Below, piece after piece: positions 1 through 8,753 of a DNA stretch of 64,000 bases. Position 1 is the stretch's first letter; the number at the start of each line of letters is the position of its first letter. Location: NCBI RefSeq assembly GCF_018881815.1, contig NZ_JACVPP010000001.1:1497654-1561653 (forward strand), given 5' to 3'. Source of the stretch: Polynucleobacter sp. MWH-HuK1 (GTDB lineage: Bacteria; Pseudomonadota; Gammaproteobacteria; Burkholderiales; Burkholderiaceae). Under the pieces are notes generated by a model. The model had not been told where the DNA came from, did not search any database, and saw only the letters and a list, made by a program, of their open reading frames with translations. A program made the position numbers and the translations under genes.

Positions 1-1
1 C

Positions 2-940
2 CCAAATCAGTCAAATACTGTTGATGCTGCTAGTTATAGGGTGAAAATTAACCCCAATTCTGGCTTATCAAGTATTTCCGATCAATTAAGCGAACAAGGA
101 TTGACGGTTAATTCTGTTGCCCTGCATTTGGGTGCCAGAAGTTTATGGGTTGCCTCCAAACTAAAGCCTGGAACCTATTTACTCCCTCTTAGTGCGAGCC
201 TTGGAAAAGTGCTTTTGCAAATTGCCCGTGGGGATCGCGTTAAAGAAAGTATTGCCATCATTCCTGGTATGACGATTTGGCAATTGAGATCTTTAATGGA
301 TTCGCAATCAGCTCTAATCCATAGAACTAAGGGAATGAGTAATAAAGAACTACTCCAACAATTAAATTTGAACTACTCAAGCGATGAGGGCCTTTTTCTG
401 CCCGATACATATGTTTTCGATCCAGATGAGCTTGATCTCAATATTTATCGTCGAGCAGCACAAGCTATGCAAAAACAGCTTATGCAGATCTGGGAGCAAC
501 GAGATTCAGGGATGCCTCTTAAAACATCTTATGAGCTATTGATATTGGCATCGATTGTAGAGAAGGAAACTGGACGTCTAAGCGATAGGAATTTAGTTTC
601 TGCTGTTTTTATCAACCGACTTAATAAAGGCATGCCACTTCAAACCGATCCTACGATTATCTATGGAATAGGACCCAAATTTGACGGAAATTTAAAGAAA
701 GCGGATTTACGTAAAGACACTCCCTACAATACCTACATGCACAAAGGATTGCCTCCAACCCCTATCGCCATGCCTAGCAAAGAGTCAATTCTGGCTGCAG
801 CACATCCTGCCAAAAGCAATGCTTTATTCTTTGTTGCTAAAGGGGATGGAAGTAGTCATTTTTCACAAAACTTAAAAGAGCATGAAGCAGCAGTTGATCG
901 ATATCAACGGAAAATAATGCCTAAAAATAACAGCAACTAA
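2..940 (+). CDS. mltG: Endolytic murein transglycosylase MltG (5' partial)
   Basis: MltG is a membrane-anchored lytic transglycosylase that cleaves nascent glycan strands in the periplasm and so sets their length. The frame is open to the left edge, so the cytoplasmic tail and membrane helix lie outside the window; 312 residues are visible against roughly 330-340 for the family. A GTG at 41 could be read as a start, but the preceding codons (SYRVKI) continue the fold. The catalytic glutamate lies in SIVEKET (near base 560), followed by [10 protein letters not shown] and GLPPTPIA, which are typical of the YceG family. The order mltG-tmk-holB-tatD matches the well-known enterobacterial arrangement. 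Identification is secure. Confidence 0.95.
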   Translation, partial: PNQSNTVDAASYRVKINPNSGLSSISDQLSEQGLTVNSVALHLGARSLWVASKLKPGTYLLPLSASLGKVLLQIARGDRVKESIAIIPGMTIWQLRSLMDSQSALIHRTKGMSNKELLQQLNLNYSSDEGLFLPDTYVFDPDELDLNIYRRAAQAMQKQLMQIWEQRDSGMPLKTSYELLILASIVEKETGRLSDRNLVSAVFINRLNKGMPLQTDPTIIYGIGPKFDGNLKKADLRKDTPYNTYMHKGLPPTPIAMPSKESILAAAHPAKSNALFFVAKGDGSSHFSQNLKEHEAAVDRYQRKIMPKNNSN

Positions 941-951
941 AATCACTTTAT

Positions 952-1593
952 ATGACATCAACGCACACAGGATATTTCATCAGCTTTGAAGGAATCGATG
1001 GGGCAGGCAAGAGTACGCATGTCGATGCTTTTCGAAATTTGATGCAAGAACGTTATCCAGATAAAGAGGTTGTGATGACGCGTGAGCCTGGGGGGACAAC
1101 ACTCGGCGAGCAGCTTCGTAACTTGCTTTTAGATGCTTCAATGAATTTAGAGACTGAGGCTTTACTCATGTTTGCGGCACGTCGCGAACATCTAGCCCAA
1201 GTCATCGAGCCAGCTCTTACAGCAGGCAAGATAGTGATATCAGATCGCTTTACCGATGCCAGCTTTGCATATCAAGGCGGCGGTCGAGGTTTGAGTTTGG
1301 AGAAATTAAACGCCTTAGAGCGTTGGGTTCAGGGCCAACCTGACGGCTCACTCCTGCAGCCCAACTTAACCATTTTGTTTGATTTACCGGGTGAGGTTGC
1401 CGAAGCTCGTCGCTCAAAAGTTCGCGTACCAGATAAATTTGAAAAAATGGACTTGTCTTTTTTTGAAAGAGTTCGCCAAGAATATTTACGCCGAGCAAAT
1501 GAAGACCCCAAGCGCTTTCATCTGGTGGATGCAACACAAACGCCTGATGCAATTTGGAGCGGTTTAAAACAGATTCAGATTGCTTTTAAGTGA
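952..1593 (+). CDS. tmk: Thymidylate kinase
   Basis: Phosphorylates dTMP to dTDP with ATP, a cytoplasmic step in dTTP synthesis. The 213-residue length is normal. The P-loop GIDGAGKST lies at residues 14-22, the DRF motif at about 98-100 with the following [11 protein letters not shown], and an R-rich lid segment near 155. The start ATG follows the mltG stop by 11 bases. The 3' end overlaps the holB start (GTGA, 4 bases), so the two are probably translationally coupled. Supply of dTTP and a clamp-loader subunit from one transcript is the usual arrangement in Proteobacteria. Confidence 0.97.
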   Translation: MTSTHTGYFISFEGIDGAGKSTHVDAFRNLMQERYPDKEVVMTREPGGTTLGEQLRNLLLDASMNLETEALLMFAARREHLAQVIEPALTAGKIVISDRFTDASFAYQGGGRGLSLEKLNALERWVQGQPDGSLLQPNLTILFDLPGEVAEARRSKVRVPDKFEKMDLSFFERVRQEYLRRANEDPKRFHLVDATQTPDAIWSGLKQIQIAFK

Positions 1594-2711
1594 AGCAAAA
1601 GAATCATATTGCGCCGTGGCTTCAGCCTCTCTGGGGGAGCTTAGACTTTAATCAATTGCCGAATGCCATATTGCTCCATGGCCAGTCCGGCATCGGTAAG
1701 TTTCCTTTTTCGATTGAGCTAGCTAAAGCGCTACTTTGCGAAAATAATGATCAATCTATAAAACCATGTAACCACTGTGAAGCCTGCCATTGGTTTGATG
1801 CAGGCAATCACCCAGACTTTATTTCTCTCGTTCCTGAGACCCATCGCAAACTCTTGCCACACGCTGACTATGAGAGCGAAGATGCGCCAAAGAGGGGCAA
1901 GGCTGCACGTGAAGACGATAGCGAATCAAGTGAAAAAAAAGAAAAGAAAATTATCTCGATAGAAGAAACTCGACATGCGATTGAAAATTTGTCTATAGGC
2001 TCTCATCGCGGCGGAAATCGTGTGATATTAATTTATCCGCTCGAAATGCTTCGTTCGGATTCCGCCAATACGCTACTGAAGTCTTTGGAAGAGCCCCCAA
2101 AAAATACTATTTTTATATTACTTGCCGATAGAGTGGATCGTGTATTGCCAACCATTCGTTCTCGTTGCCGGATCTTAACAGCCCCGCGACCGAATCGTGA
2201 GCAAGGCATTTCCTGGCTAAAAACTCAACTCAATGAAATCCCAGGAATGAAGGCAGCCGATGCGGATGTGGAGACTATCTATGACGAGCAGGGTGGGGCG
2301 CCGTTTTCTGTACTCAGTTCAATTATTGCAAGACACAATAAAGACGACAAGGATGAACTAACAATATCAATCCAAGCCTCTCGATATTTGCTCCAATCTA
2401 TGGCCCAGGGAGCCAGACTCAACTGGCTTGATGCTGCCGAAAAAACGCATAAAGCGCAATATGGCCTCCTTTTAGCCAGCATGCAACGTTGGGTTTCCGA
2501 TCTGCAGTCTGTAGCCCAAGGTGGAGAGCCGCGTTATTACCCCAAGCATTTAACCGTGCTTCAAAGCCTGTCTAAATTGGCTAATGTGCACAGGTTGCAT
2601 AACTTTTGGAAATCTCTTGTGCAGGCCCGTCGACATGAGAATCATCCCCTTGCAAACAAAATTCAATTAGAGTCGCTGCTTTCTCAATATCAACAGATAT
2701 TTGGACCTTAG
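1590..2711 (+). CDS. holB: DNA polymerase III subunit delta'
   Basis: Clamp-loader subunit that helps load the beta sliding clamp onto DNA. It starts with GTG overlapping the tmk stop. The P-loop (GQSGIGKF, 31-38) lacks the Ser/Thr after Lys, as expected for a non-hydrolysing delta' subunit. Four cysteines at 50, 60, 63 and 66 correspond to the zinc module of the E. coli protein. IRSRC near residue 190 is the sensor/arginine-finger SRC motif. At about 92-125 there is a highly charged, low-complexity stretch rich in Glu, Asp, Lys and Ser that is not needed for the fold and looks like a lineage-specific insertion. Length is 373 residues against about 334 in E. coli. Confidence 0.95.
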   Translation: MKQKNHIAPWLQPLWGSLDFNQLPNAILLHGQSGIGKFPFSIELAKALLCENNDQSIKPCNHCEACHWFDAGNHPDFISLVPETHRKLLPHADYESEDAPKRGKAAREDDSESSEKKEKKIISIEETRHAIENLSIGSHRGGNRVILIYPLEMLRSDSANTLLKSLEEPPKNTIFILLADRVDRVLPTIRSRCRILTAPRPNREQGISWLKTQLNEIPGMKAADADVETIYDEQGGAPFSVLSSIIARHNKDDKDELTISIQASRYLLQSMAQGARLNWLDAAEKTHKAQYGLLLASMQRWVSDLQSVAQGGEPRYYPKHLTVLQSLSKLANVHRLHNFWKSLVQARRHENHPLANKIQLESLLSQYQQIFGP

Positions 2712-2741
2712 ACTGTTCATGGGCGGTCTAAAATAGGCATC

Positions 2742-3527
2742 ATGTTTATTGATTCCCACTGCCACCTTGATTTTCCAGAATTTCAGTCACGATTACCCGA
2801 GGTGCTGGCTAATATGAGGTCGGCCAACGTTAGCCATGCTTTATGCGTATCCGTTGATCTTCCTGACTTTCCGAATGTATTAAAGCTGGCGCAGGATCAC
2901 CCCCATCTTTACGCTTCCGTTGGAGTTCACCCGGATTATGAGGATACTCCCGAACCAAGCCTAGAATTTTTGGTAGACACGGCCCTAAAACACCCAAAGA
3001 TAGTTGCTATCGGAGAAACTGGTCTTGACTACTATCGCATGGGGGAACGTAGCTACGAATCCATGGAATGGCAGCGTGACCGATTTAGGATGCATATAAG
3101 AGCCTCAGTTGCCTCTAAAAAGCCTTTGATTATTCATACACGGTCAGCTTCCGAGGACACCATCAAAATCCTCAATGATGAGGGTGCCAAGAGAGTTGGT
3201 GGGGTAATGCACTGTTTTACAGAGTCCTATGAAGTGGCGAAGGCCGCAATGGACATGGGCTTTTACATCTCCTTTTCAGGAATTGTGACTTTCAAAAGCG
3301 CCAAAGAATTGCAAGAAACATGCAAGCAAGTTCCTCTTGAAAGAATGCTCATAGAGACAGATTCTCCTTATTTGGCCCCAATTCCATATCGAGGTAAAAC
3401 AAATGAACCGGCCTGGGTCTCTAAGGTTGGTGAATTCATAGCGGATTTAAAGGGGGTGCCTATTGAAGTGTTGGCAAGCCAGACTACAAGTAATTTTTTT
3501 GATTGTTTTCAAATAGATAGAGCATAA
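2742..3527 (+). CDS. TatD-family metal-dependent hydrolase
   Basis: Member of the TatD/YcfH amidohydrolase-like family, (beta/alpha)8 barrels with two metal ions; characterised members have DNase activity, but the physiological substrate is uncertain. The metal ligands are visible: HxH in DSHCHLDF (6 and 8), Glu in GETGLDYY (about 92), His in IIHTR (about 129), His in HCFT (about 154) and Asp in ETDSPYLAP (about 207). Length (261) is normal. Position immediately after holB matches ycfH in the enterobacterial mltG-tmk-holB-ycfH operon, so this is the likely orthologue. The next gene follows after 2 bases. Confidence 0.93.
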   Translation: MFIDSHCHLDFPEFQSRLPEVLANMRSANVSHALCVSVDLPDFPNVLKLAQDHPHLYASVGVHPDYEDTPEPSLEFLVDTALKHPKIVAIGETGLDYYRMGERSYESMEWQRDRFRMHIRASVASKKPLIIHTRSASEDTIKILNDEGAKRVGGVMHCFTESYEVAKAAMDMGFYISFSGIVTFKSAKELQETCKQVPLERMLIETDSPYLAPIPYRGKTNEPAWVSKVGEFIADLKGVPIEVLASQTTSNFFDCFQIDRA

Positions 3528-3529
3528 TT

Positions 3530-4237
3530 ATGAGATTAAAGTTTAATATTTATGCTTCCTGTTTTTTTGCATCAACTTTGTTTTTTGGGGTTTTACATGC
3601 TCAAACAGAAGATCAAATTACAGATTTTGCAAAAGCGGCCAAGTTCAACGATGTGGCTACAGTCAAAAGCTTGATATCAAAAGGCGTTAGCCCGAATACA
3701 ACGGATCCCAAGGGCGATCCAATGCTCAATTTAGCCATTAAGGATAAGTCTGAGGACGTAATTAATCTGTTAATCGCAAACAATGCTACTGACGTAGATT
3801 TATCCAATAAGTCTGGGGAAACACCGTTAATGATTGCCTCTATTAATGGAGATTTACCTGTCGTAAAGAGCCTTGTTTTGCAGCGCAAAGCTCAGATTGA
3901 CCATATTGGGTGGACTCCATTGCATTATGCGTGCGCCAGAGGTCATCTTGATGTCGCACAATTTCTCATTGCTAACGGTGCAACTATAGACTCCTTAAGC
4001 CAAGGAAATACAACGCCATTGATGATGGCCGTTCAATCCGGAAATGAGGTTTTGGTAAAGCTTTTGCTTGATAAGGGCGCAGATTTGCAGTTAAGAAATT
4101 CACAGGGTCTTAGTGCGATTGATATAGCTGTTATCTATGAGAAACCATGGATTGCAGAAGGCTTGTTATCACGCTGGCAAAGGCTTTATAAGCAGCCTTA
4201 TAAATGGCCCAAAGGTGTTGAGCCCCCTAAATTCTAG
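3530..4237 (+). CDS. Secreted ankyrin-repeat protein
   Basis: A 235-residue protein with an N-terminal signal peptide (hydrophobic core at about 8-22, probable cleavage after VLHA at 24) followed by about five ankyrin repeats spanning residues 30-205. Repeat hallmarks include GETPLMIAS, GWTPLHYACARGH and NTTPLMMAVQSGN. The C-terminus (about 205-235) is rich in Arg, Lys, Tyr, Trp and Pro and is not ankyrin-like. It is likely a periplasmic protein-binding module; the partner cannot be told from the sequence. Its start lies 2 bases after the tatD stop, so it is probably co-transcribed with it. No catalytic domain is visible. Confidence 0.85.
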   Translation: MRLKFNIYASCFFASTLFFGVLHAQTEDQITDFAKAAKFNDVATVKSLISKGVSPNTTDPKGDPMLNLAIKDKSEDVINLLIANNATDVDLSNKSGETPLMIASINGDLPVVKSLVLQRKAQIDHIGWTPLHYACARGHLDVAQFLIANGATIDSLSQGNTTPLMMAVQSGNEVLVKLLLDKGADLQLRNSQGLSAIDIAVIYEKPWIAEGLLSRWQRLYKQPYKWPKGVEPPKF

Positions 4238-4251
4238 TGATTCATTCTGCG

Positions 4252-4257
4252 TATAAT
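4252..4257 (+). promoter_or_regulatory. Possible -10 element before the ion-channel gene
   Basis: A consensus TATAAT lies in the 69-base gap before the channel gene, which is the only break in this plus-strand run. No good -35 hexamer is seen at 16-18 bases upstream, so this is only a candidate. Confidence 0.25.
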
Positions 4258-4306
4258 CATTATTATGTAAAATAAGATATCTTTGTAACATTTAGCAAGC
4301 AATCGT

Positions 4307-4864
4307 ATGACTATCAATTTTCTGCATGACGACAAACTCCCCCTGATCAACCTTTTTCAGAATGCTGATCTACCTAGCTTTCACACCCTGTTTTCAGAAA
4401 TTAATACAGATATGGGTAATAGTCAGATCTGGATCGTATTGCTTCTGGCATGCTTAATGTTGACCTTGCATGGTGTTGCCGTGTTGATGATCGCAGGGAC
4501 ATTTCATTGGATAGATCAAAAACTCGAAAACAAGCGTATCTATGGTGCAAATTTTCTATCCTACTTTGTCGCCATTCTGCTGATCATTGGGAGCCACTTT
4601 TTAGAGATTATTGCTTGGGCCTATGTTTGCGTGGCCCTAAAGGTCTTTACAACCAATCCGCAGACTTTTTACTTTGCCGGAGAAATGTATACAACGGTAG
4701 GATATGGCGATTACACACTTTCAGAGCACTGGAGAATCCTGCCCATCATTATTTCATTCTCAGGAATTTTCGCTGTCTCAATGTCTGGAGCAGCGCTTTA
4801 TTCCATGATGGGAGCGTTATTAGGCCGAACCAATAAAAATCCAAAATCGGGTTCGGGGTTTTAG
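4307..4864 (+). CDS. Two-pore-helix-type potassium channel (Ion_trans_2)
   Basis: A 185-residue membrane protein with hydrophobic segments at about 44-70, 82-110 and 145-172. Between the last two lies a pore loop with the K+ selectivity filter TTVGYGD (129-135). It therefore resembles the pore module of voltage-independent K+ channels, with one extra helix before it. No RCK/TrkA nucleotide-binding domain follows; the protein ends with a short polar tail (NKNPKSGSGF). It would pass K+ across the inner membrane as a tetramer (family knowledge); gating is unknown. The following gene is convergent, with only 3 bases between. Confidence 0.88.
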   Translation: MTINFLHDDKLPLINLFQNADLPSFHTLFSEINTDMGNSQIWIVLLLACLMLTLHGVAVLMIAGTFHWIDQKLENKRIYGANFLSYFVAILLIIGSHFLEIIAWAYVCVALKVFTTNPQTFYFAGEMYTTVGYGDYTLSEHWRILPIIISFSGIFAVSMSGAALYSMMGALLGRTNKNPKSGSGF

Positions 4865-4867
4865 TTT

Positions 4868-5872
4868 CTAGGGACCAACCCCATTGGGCAACGGATTCTT
4901 TTGCTTAAACACAAGCTCTAGCACCCTACCATTTGACTCTAGCGAGCGAATTCGGCCTGGAAGCCATTCGAGGTCCTTGGCAAGCCATATATCTACCTGA
5001 CGTTTATAGGGATCATTTTCACGCTGCATGAGCGCATAGTGGCGATTGACAGTCTTGCCCATGCTTGGAATGTCGTCTGAAAGCGATTCGCCATAACTCT
5101 TGAAATTCCACATTTCAAGCGTGTTGTAGTCCACAACCGGAATCGATCGAATGGCACCGACCTCATCTATCTTGCTATCTCCATTTAGCAACGAAGCAAG
5201 CTGAAACATGAGACTAAAACGATCTTGGGTGCCAGGCAAGATTGCTGGCGTAAATTCAGGCTTTTCTGAAAAGAACATCTGCCCTTCCCCCTTTTCATTT
5301 CGATCAAACCGAGAATAGCGTGGCGGTTTAGTGCCTCGTTGTGTCCAGTAAATACTTGGCGCAATGCCATAGGAATCCACCGAACCACGCGATTCAAAAA
5401 CAAATGGGCCAACAAATGCATAGGGAATGTTGATATATAGGCGATAGCTATTTCCCTCGACAATCCAATCAATCTCACCGGTTTGATACTGTTGACCATC
5501 GACATAGGTGTCGTAATAAATTATTCCCGATTCAGGTAATTTGAATGCAACTCCAGACTGATTGCCATTTGCACCTAGATTTCCATTGCCGCTTGAATTG
5601 GCTTCAGCTTGAGAGCTTGAGACGTTTTGCTTTTCTATCCTCCTTTTAGGAGCTCTAGTCATTTGAATTTTTTTAGGGGGCTCCGTCTTTAACTCCGTTT
5701 TAATGATCAGATCTTCCGCAATAGGCTGCGAATCTCTAAATGAGATAAACAGTATGCCAAAAAATAATACGAAATGCCCAACTATCGAAAGTAGCAGGGC
5801 AGCAAGAAAAATTCTTAATGATTTAATTTTGGGAAAGCAATGACCACTACCCCACCCTCTTTCTAAACTCAG
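4868..5872 (-). CDS. DUF3108-type envelope protein, probable CTG start
   Basis: Function unknown. The first ATG in frame (5662) would leave 264 residues without a membrane anchor. The open frame continues upstream and encodes a clear transmembrane helix (residues 21-43, containing RIFLAALLLSIVGHF) followed by a Pro/Lys-rich linker. No ATG, GTG or TTG exists in frame between 5662 and the upstream stop. A CTG at 5872-5870 overlaps the stop of the upstream HNH gene (CTGA) and has GGAGG 7 bases before it. I therefore read the gene as 334 residues starting at CTG. The C-terminal half (from about residue 115) resembles the DUF3108 beta-rich domain, thought to be periplasmic. An Asn/Gly/Ser-rich linker lies at about 90-110. 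The DUF3108 assignment is from memory, not a search. Confidence 0.75.
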   Translation of the reverse strand: MSLERGWGSGHCFPKIKSLRIFLAALLLSIVGHFVLFFGILFISFRDSQPIAEDLIIKTELKTEPPKKIQMTRAPKRRIEKQNVSSSQAEANSSGNGNLGANGNQSGVAFKLPESGIIYYDTYVDGQQYQTGEIDWIVEGNSYRLYINIPYAFVGPFVFESRGSVDSYGIAPSIYWTQRGTKPPRYSRFDRNEKGEGQMFFSEKPEFTPAILPGTQDRFSLMFQLASLLNGDSKIDEVGAIRSIPVVDYNTLEMWNFKSYGESLSDDIPSMGKTVNRHYALMQRENDPYKRQVDIWLAKDLEWLPGRIRSLESNGRVLELVFKQKNPLPNGVGP

Positions 5873-6438
5873 GACGAGCCCTCCAAGAGGCGGCTAGTTT
5901 TAGGTAGATTAGCTGCCAAAAAATCCATTTGATCGGCCAAAATATTGCGCCCCTTTAGAATCATGTCTTCATAGAGGCTTGGTAAATAGGGTGCGTACAA
6001 CAAGCCCATACCAGCCTGTTCAGGAGTTCGGTTACCCTTACGCTGATTGCATGGCCTGCAAGAAATCACTAAATTCATCCAGCTATATTGACCACCACGA
6101 CTATTGGGGATGATGTGCTCTGCTTCTGCATGATTTTCATGTATTGCATCACCGCAATAAGCACATAAACCTTTATCCCGTTTATAGAGTTTATGTTTAG
6201 TGATGACAGGTACCACATCAAAGAGATTAATTTTGGCGCTACCTTTAACTGCAATGATGGAATGAAGCTCGATGAGGGATTGCTTACCGGTTGCGCGACA
6301 AATGCCACCACGCATTTTGAATATGGGGTCACCTAGAGTCCATAAGACACTGCTATCAGCATATTGCTTCGTAGCTTCTTCAGGATTAACCCAGCCCTGG
6401 GGAATTCCACCTGCGTCTAATTTCAAGATGCTCAGCAC
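5869..6438 (-). CDS. HNH endonuclease family protein
   Basis: A 189-residue protein with a C-terminal HNH nuclease domain. Zinc-knuckle cysteines occur as CAYCG (about 92-95) and CRPCNQRKG (about 127-130); the HNH core is AEHIIPNSRGG (about 107-117). The N-terminal 80 residues form a separate domain without a motif I recognise. It starts with GTG preceded by AAGGAG 5 bases upstream. Its stop overlaps the proposed CTG start of the DUF3108 gene. Chromosomal genes of this type are common single-copy genes in Burkholderiales; no restriction or toxin partner is present, so a housekeeping DNA role is likelier than defence, but the substrate is unknown. Confidence 0.85.
   Translation of the reverse strand: MLSILKLDAGGIPQGWVNPEEATKQYADSSVLWTLGDPIFKMRGGICRATGKQSLIELHSIIAVKGSAKINLFDVVPVITKHKLYKRDKGLCAYCGDAIHENHAEAEHIIPNSRGGQYSWMNLVISCRPCNQRKGNRTPEQAGMGLLYAPYLPSLYEDMILKGRNILADQMDFLAANLPKTSRLLEGSS
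5879..5884 (-). promoter_or_regulatory. Shine-Dalgarno site for the CTG-started DUF3108 gene
   Basis: The minus strand reads GGAGGG here, 7 bases before the CTG at 5872. It lies inside the last codons of the HNH gene. It is what decides the proposed start, because no ordinary start codon exists in the extended frame. Confidence 0.6.
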
Positions 6439-6520
6439 AAACTCTCCTTTCTAGACTGCATCAAGTGGATAGCAGTCATTTGGATCATCTTACAGAAGAA
6501 GATTACTGCAATCAATCAAC

Positions 6521-7108
6521 CTAATTGGTAATGAACTTTAATACCTTGGGTAGATGTTCTGGGTAATCTGCAATTCCATGGTCGCTACCCTCAAGCACTA
6601 GCTGCTCGGCTCCCTTATAAAAATCCACCATCTCATGCCAATCAAGAAGCTCATCTCCTTTGGCTGCCATTAAGAAATAGCGGGAAGGATCGGTAATTGA
6701 CTCTACCTGCAGGACTTGTAATTCATCAATATATTCTGGTCGAAAATCGTAAGGCTCATCAGTATCGTAGGAAGTAAGCATTCCTACGTGTGCTGCCAAC
6801 TCTCTAGGAGCTCTTACGGCGGGATTTAACGCGACTGCTTTGCATCCATACTTCTCTGCCAAGTAATTTGCATAGTAGCCACCCAAAGAAGATCCAATAA
6901 CTACTAGACTATCGTGCTGAGATTTTTTAATGTGCGAGTTAACCATGTCCATACTTACTTTAGGAGATGCTACAAGCTGAGGGCAATACCACTCAACGGG
7001 GTTTTGTGTAGTAGACAAGGCTTTAATTGCGTCACCTGTTATTACTGCCTTACTAGAGCGCGGTGAAGAGCGAAAACCGTGAAGGTAAACGATTAATGTC
7101 GAAGGCAT
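6521..7108 (-). CDS. YqiA/UPF0227-family esterase
   Basis: A 195-residue alpha/beta hydrolase. HGFRSSPRSSK near residue 10 gives the oxyanion loop, GSSLGG (about 72-77) the nucleophilic serine, the Asp is in AKGDELLDW (about 150), and the His in GSDHGIAD (about 176). The YqiA family includes an E. coli esterase acting on short acyl and palmitoyl-CoA substrates in vitro. Cytoplasmic: no signal peptide. The next gene on the strand, an isomerase, ends 34 bases upstream; co-transcription is possible. The natural substrate is unknown. Confidence 0.88.
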   Translation of the reverse strand: MPSTLIVYLHGFRSSPRSSKAVITGDAIKALSTTQNPVEWYCPQLVASPKVSMDMVNSHIKKSQHDSLVVIGSSLGGYYANYLAEKYGCKAVALNPAVRAPRELAAHVGMLTSYDTDEPYDFRPEYIDELQVLQVESITDPSRYFLMAAKGDELLDWHEMVDFYKGAEQLVLEGSDHGIADYPEHLPKVLKFITN

Positions 7109-7142
7109 ATAAAAAATCCAAGTGTCTTTAGGTTCATTTCAA

Positions 7143-7919
7143 TTAGTTGAGCGTATTAATCCAGCCCAAGCCAGACTCGGTCTGATTTGATGGCTTGTAT
7201 TCACAGCCAATCCATCCTGCATAGCCAATCTTATCAATCAATTTGAATAAGTATGCGTAATTAATTTCACCTGTACCGGGCTCATTTCGGCCTGGATTAT
7301 CAGCCAGCTGAATGTGGGCAATCTTAGAAATATTTCTCTCTAGTGTTTTGCTAAGCTCGCCTTCCATTCGTTGAGCATGATAGATGTCATACTGAATATA
7401 TAAATTATCAGAACCGACTTCATTTAGGATGTCTAATGCCTGATCTGTTTTGGTTAAATAAAACCCAGGGATATCAAACGAATTAATCGGCTCAATAAGT
7501 AATTTAATATTTGCATTTTTAAGCGCAGCCGCAGCGTATTTTAAGTTTGCAATAAATGTTTTTCGAAGTAATTCGGGATCTATTCCCTCCGGAGCTTTTC
7601 CTGCTAAGCAATTGAGTTGATTTACCCCAAGCGTCGTTGCATATTCAATGGCCTTTGTGACGCCCGCTTTAAAGTCTTCTACACGATCAGGCAGGCAAGC
7701 AATACCACGTTCTCCTGTATCCCAGTCACCTGGAGGAAAGTTATGAAGAACTAAGCGAAGATTATTTTGATCTAGCTGTTGGCGGATTTCATGGGCCGAG
7801 TATGCATAAGGGAAGAGAAATTCCACTGCTTGAAAGCCTGATTTGGCTGCTTTCCCAAAGCGCTCCATAAAAGGATATTCATTAAATAGCATGGTCAAAT
7901 TGGCTGCAAACTGGGGCAT
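7143..7919 (-). CDS. hyi: Hydroxypyruvate isomerase family TIM barrel
   Basis: A 258-residue AP-endonuclease-2-fold sugar isomerase that would interconvert hydroxypyruvate and tartronate semialdehyde. An open frame begins at 7988, but family members begin MP.FAANL.MLF, and the ATG at 7919 has AAGGA 7 bases before it; I chose that start. Active-site metal ligands of the family are seen in IEPINSFDIPGFYL (Glu, about 145), the QYDIYHAQRMEG stretch (Asp and His, about 180) and GCEYKPS (Glu, about 240). The usual partners, glyoxylate carboligase and tartronate semialdehyde reductase, are not in the window, so the pathway role is inferred only. Confidence 0.87.
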   Translation of the reverse strand: MPQFAANLTMLFNEYPFMERFGKAAKSGFQAVEFLFPYAYSAHEIRQQLDQNNLRLVLHNFPPGDWDTGERGIACLPDRVEDFKAGVTKAIEYATTLGVNQLNCLAGKAPEGIDPELLRKTFIANLKYAAAALKNANIKLLIEPINSFDIPGFYLTKTDQALDILNEVGSDNLYIQYDIYHAQRMEGELSKTLERNISKIAHIQLADNPGRNEPGTGEINYAYLFKLIDKIGYAGWIGCEYKPSNQTESGLGWINTLN

Positions 7920-8069
7920 TTCATATCCTTGAGGGTAAGCCTGTGTAATCATCGATCTTAACAAACCCAGGGTGTACATGCCCTGCAAAGAAATACCCTG
8001 CTTTATATGCCTATTTACGTATCAAAATAGGCTAAGATTGTCTTAGTGGTTATTTATATAAGGAAAGAA

Positions 8070-8672
8070 ATGAATAAGAAATTTGCGCCTTTAGCTTTGG
8101 TACTTGCAGCGTTATTTGGGGCAACAGTTGCCAATGCCCAATCCACCCCTGCTGCACCAGCAGCAAAACCAACCGTTATTGATGCCGCTGTTACTGATAA
8201 TGTTTATCAGCTATATGAAGGTGAAGTGGTTAAGGTTGATAAGAAAACACGCACCATTACTTTTAAAAATAAAGAGGGTGAGTCTAAATTTGTGGCTGGT
8301 CCAGATATTAAGAATTTTGATCAGATCAAAAAGGGAGACCGCGTTAACGTTAACTATGAATTGGCTGTTGCTATTGAGTTGATCAAAACAAAGAGCGATG
8401 GCGTTCGTACTAAAGTAGAAACCAATACGGTTACAAAATCAAAGGCCAATGAGAAGCCATCTGAAACGATTACCAACCAGACAACTATCATTGCCGATAT
8501 TGTTGAAGTAAATCGCGAGAAGAAGTTGGTATCTGTTAAAGGGCCTAGCGGCAAGATCACCACTGTTACCGTAAAAAACCCCGCGCTTCTGGCTGATGTT
8601 AAAGTCGGTGAGCAAGTAAAGGTTATCTACTTTGATGCAATGGCTGCGTCAATTACCACCCCGAAGAAATAA
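8070..8672 (+). CDS. Secreted protein with two copies of a small beta domain
   Basis: Function unknown. The start was moved from a GTG-type position at 8046 to ATG 8070, which has AAGGAAAG upstream and begins a classic signal peptide cleaved after TVANA (about residue 23). The mature protein has two related halves: about 48-110 (GEVVKVDKKTRTITFKNKEG ... KKGDRVNVNYELAVAIEL) and about 143-196 (ADIVEVNREKKLVSVKGPSG ... KVGEQVKVIYFDAMAASI). Both read as short beta-barrel or OB-like modules joined by a Lys/Thr-rich linker. It is likely periplasmic. A strong terminator follows. It stands alone between minus-strand genes, so it has its own promoter. Confidence 0.8.
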   Translation: MNKKFAPLALVLAALFGATVANAQSTPAAPAAKPTVIDAAVTDNVYQLYEGEVVKVDKKTRTITFKNKEGESKFVAGPDIKNFDQIKKGDRVNVNYELAVAIELIKTKSDGVRTKVETNTVTKSKANEKPSETITNQTTIIADIVEVNREKKLVSVKGPSGKITTVTVKNPALLADVKVGEQVKVIYFDAMAASITTPKK

Positions 8673-8715
8673 GCTCGACATATCATTCTTTGAGTTAATC
8701 AAAGAATTGAAGGAG

Positions 8716-8745
8716 AAAAAAAGCCCCCAATTTAGGGGGCTTTTT
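8716..8745. terminator. Bidirectional Rho-independent terminator
   Basis: Stem AGCCCCC/GGGGGCT with a short AT loop, flanked by A and T runs on both sides. It can end the secreted-protein transcript (plus strand) and the tRNA-Asp transcript (minus strand). Confidence 0.9.
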
Positions 8746-8753
8746 AATTGTCT

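Noticed and set aside
1590..2711. Defective P-loop in HolB as a mutation
   Set aside because: Delta' subunits normally do not hydrolyse ATP and have degenerate P-loops; the zinc cysteines and SRC motif are intact.
5869..6438. HNH endonuclease as part of a defence or restriction system
   Set aside because: No methyltransferase, toxin/antitoxin, Cas or mobile-element gene is beside it; the neighbours are envelope and metabolic genes.
7143..7988. Longer hydroxypyruvate isomerase start at 7988
   Set aside because: The extra 23 residues do not match the family N-terminus and the ATG at 7919 has a proper ribosome binding site.
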